Assembly (NCBI GenBank): GCA_030152105.1
Contig: JASLIH010000322.1
Location: 1 to 14,906, forward strand
Reading direction: 5' to 3'
DNA: 14,906 nucleotides
DNA from: Actinomycetes bacterium
GTDB taxonomy: Bacteria; Actinomycetota; CALGFH01
Part shown: piece after piece, positions 13,513 to 14,906 of the stretch
Layout of the letters: each line of letters starts with the position of its first letter
How positions within the stretch are numbered: position 1 is the first letter of the stretch
The notes under the pieces: generated by a model
Database searches by the model: none
Told to the model about the DNA's origin: nothing
The model's input: the letters and a program-made list of their open reading frames with translations, nothing else
Translations under genes and position numbers: made by a program

Positions 13513-14496
13513 TTACTGCTTGAGCTGCTCGCGCTCCCGCTCGGCCATCCGGGCCCGCTGCGGCTCCACGATGTACCTGGGGTCGCGGGCCGACTGGAAC
13601 CCGGCCTTGTAGACCGCCCAGCGCTCGCAGGCCGACCCGGCCAGGGTCAGGGCGGCTCCGGTCACGGTGAGCGCGCGGCGGCGCCGGCCGCCGAGGGCGA
13701 CCAGCCCGGCGCCGGTGGCCGTGCACGCCTTGGCCAGCCGGGCCAGGCGGCCGGCCGGGCCCTGGTGGTAGGGCTCGCCCAGCTCGCCGAGGCGCCATTC
13801 CATCGTCTGGGCCGCCCCCAGCTCGAGCAGGGCGCCGGTCACGGCCAGACGCCGCGCCGGGCCGGCGTCGGCGGGCGGGGTCAGCAGCAGCGCCGCCGCC
13901 CCGGCGCTGGCGGCGGCGCTGGCCGCGAACACGAACGGCAGCTCCCGGCCGGCCTCGTGCCAGACCGGCACGGCCGTGTCGGCCACCAGGGTCCCGGTGT
14001 AGGTGGCCAGCGCCGGGCCGAGCAGCCCGGCCACCGCCTCGGCGGCCCGCCCCAGCCGGGGGAAGACGCCGAGCCGGTCGGCGACGGCCGCGCCGGCCGC
14101 CGCCGGGCCCATGGCGGCCAGGACCCAGCTCCCGACACTCAGCGGCGAGGTCACCTTGAACACCCGCAGCATGTAGGGGAAGCGCTCGGGCCGGCCCAGG
14201 TCGGAGACGAGCAGCGGCACCCCGGCCGTCACCCCGGCCCCCGAGACGGTGAAGGCGGTCCTGGCCAGCCGGTGGTTGCCGGTCAGGCGGGCCGCCAGCC
14301 CGAGCGAGGCCGAGGCCCCGGCCAGGCCGCCGACAAAGAAGTACCAGGGGACCTCCCAGGTCCAGACCGGCTCCTTGATGATCGGCCGGCCGTAGTAGGA
14401 GCGGAGCTCGGCCTCGGGCACCATCGACCCCCGGACCCGGGTCCCCGCCCGGCGGTCCCGGGGACCCCGCTGGCCGTCGCCGCCGGGCCCGCTCAC
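13513..14496 (-). CDS. nrfD: NrfD/PsrC-type quinone-interacting membrane subunit
   Basis: A 327-residue integral membrane protein of the NrfD family, which passes electrons or protons between an iron-sulfur subunit and the quinone pool. The N-terminal SYYGRPIIKEPVWTWEVPWY block (about 32-51) and roughly eight hydrophobic helices are characteristic, as are SDLGRPERFPYMLRVFK (about 94-110) and the ending GFQSARDPRYIVEPQ. There are no haem-ligand patterns of a cytochrome b subunit. The GTG at 14496 overlaps the upstream stop as GTGA and has GGAG 8 bases before it; the ATG at 14424 is the alternative and would remove 24 polar residues. Paired with the FeS subunit, it most likely belongs to a formate dehydrogenase-like complex, but the catalytic subunit is outside the window. 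Confidence 0.9.
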   Translation of the reverse strand: MSGPGGDGQRGPRDRRAGTRVRGSMVPEAELRSYYGRPIIKEPVWTWEVPWYFFVGGLAGASASLGLAARLTGNHRLARTAFTVSGAGVTAGVPLLVSDLGRPERFPYMLRVFKVTSPLSVGSWVLAAMGPAAAGAAVADRLGVFPRLGRAAEAVAGLLGPALATYTGTLVADTAVPVWHEAGRELPFVFAASAAASAGAAALLLTPPADAGPARRLAVTGALLELGAAQTMEWRLGELGEPYHQGPAGRLARLAKACTATGAGLVALGGRRRRALTVTGAALTLAGSACERWAVYKAGFQSARDPRYIVEPQRARMAEREREQLKQ

Positions 14497-14906
14497 CGGC
14501 GGCGCTCCAGGAACGACGCGGCCACCGCGGCCGCCAGCGTCCCGGCGGCGAGCGCGGCCGCCCGCCACAGGGCCGGCAGGTCGCGGGTGGTCGACACCGG
14601 GTCGGGCGGGAGGCCGTACACCTCGGGCTCGTCCAGCAGCAGGAAGAACGCCCCTGCCCCGCCGATGCCGTCCTGCTCGTCCTCCAGGTACAGCCGGGCC
14701 TCGGCGACCCCGGCCTCGTGCAGGGTGGCCACCCGCTCCCTGGCCCGGTCGCGCAGCTGGTCGAGCTGGCCGAACTGGATCGAGTCGGTCGGGCAGGCCT
14801 TGGCGCAGGCCGGCTCCAGCCCGTCGCGCAGCCGGTCGTAGCACAGGGTGCACTTGAAGGCCCGGCCGTCGTCCTCGCGCCGGTCGATCACCCCGAACGG
14901 GCAGGC
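14493..14906 (-). CDS. 4Fe-4S ferredoxin-type electron-transfer subunit, C-terminal part
   Basis: The last 137 residues of a DMSO-reductase-superfamily beta subunit, entering from the right edge. Visible cluster ligands (numbered from the first visible codon) are Cys2 in ACPFGVI, Cys19 and Cys22 in KCTLCYDR, and Cys34 and Cys38 in the ACAKACPTDSIQFG block. A C-terminal hydrophobic helix (about 112-132) ending in a basic ERRR would anchor it to the membrane, as in FdnH/HybA-like proteins. The wording of the cluster motifs most resembles formate dehydrogenase beta subunits. The gene overlaps the NrfD gene by GTGA. The start and remaining cluster motifs are not visible, so the parent enzyme is not certain. 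Confidence 0.9.
   Translation of the reverse strand, partial: ACPFGVIDRREDDGRAFKCTLCYDRLRDGLEPACAKACPTDSIQFGQLDQLRDRARERVATLHEAGVAEARLYLEDEQDGIGGAGAFFLLLDEPEVYGLPPDPVSTTRDLPALWRAAALAAGTLAAAVAASFLERRR

Overview
The window is very GC-rich and gene-dense. Every gene I can support reads on the minus strand. The gene content points to Actinomycetota: a complete conservon (histidine kinase, roadblock, DUF742 and Ras-like GTPase, cvnABCD), a BldD-type c-di-GMP-responsive regulator, and the phoH-ybeY-corC-cdd-era block in its usual actinobacterial order. The genus is not recognisable from sequence alone. It is probably a less-studied, possibly environmental lineage.

In transcription order (right to left): (1) 14906-13513, the end of a respiratory oxidoreductase operon: a 4Fe-4S electron-transfer subunit cut by the window edge, then an NrfD-type membrane subunit. 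(2) 13380-9719, the conservon cvnA-cvnB-cvnC-cvnD, a membrane-linked signalling unit whose kinase has an unusual multi-pass sensor domain and a long disordered tail. (3) 9613-9119, a BldD homologue with its own promoter and a strong ribosome binding site. (4) 9084-4710, a PIG-L deacetylase, the tRNA methylthiotransferase MtaB, a HIT hydrolase and an S9 serine peptidase. (5) 4629-1, phoH, ybeY, a CBS/CNNM membrane protein, cdd and the start of era: an RNA, ribosome and nucleotide housekeeping operon.

The most striking feature is a 359-residue intein inside PhoH. It sits immediately before the Walker B strand and keeps both LAGLIDADG endonuclease motifs. It lacks a nucleophile at position 1 and instead carries the Trp/Cys/Thr triad of class 3 inteins. 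Other points of interest are the pairing of a conservon with a c-di-GMP receptor, the repeated use of 4-base GTGA/ATGA stop-start overlaps at seven junctions, and a roughly 40-residue acidic insert in YbeY. No tRNA, rRNA, CRISPR array, transposase or insertion sequence was seen.
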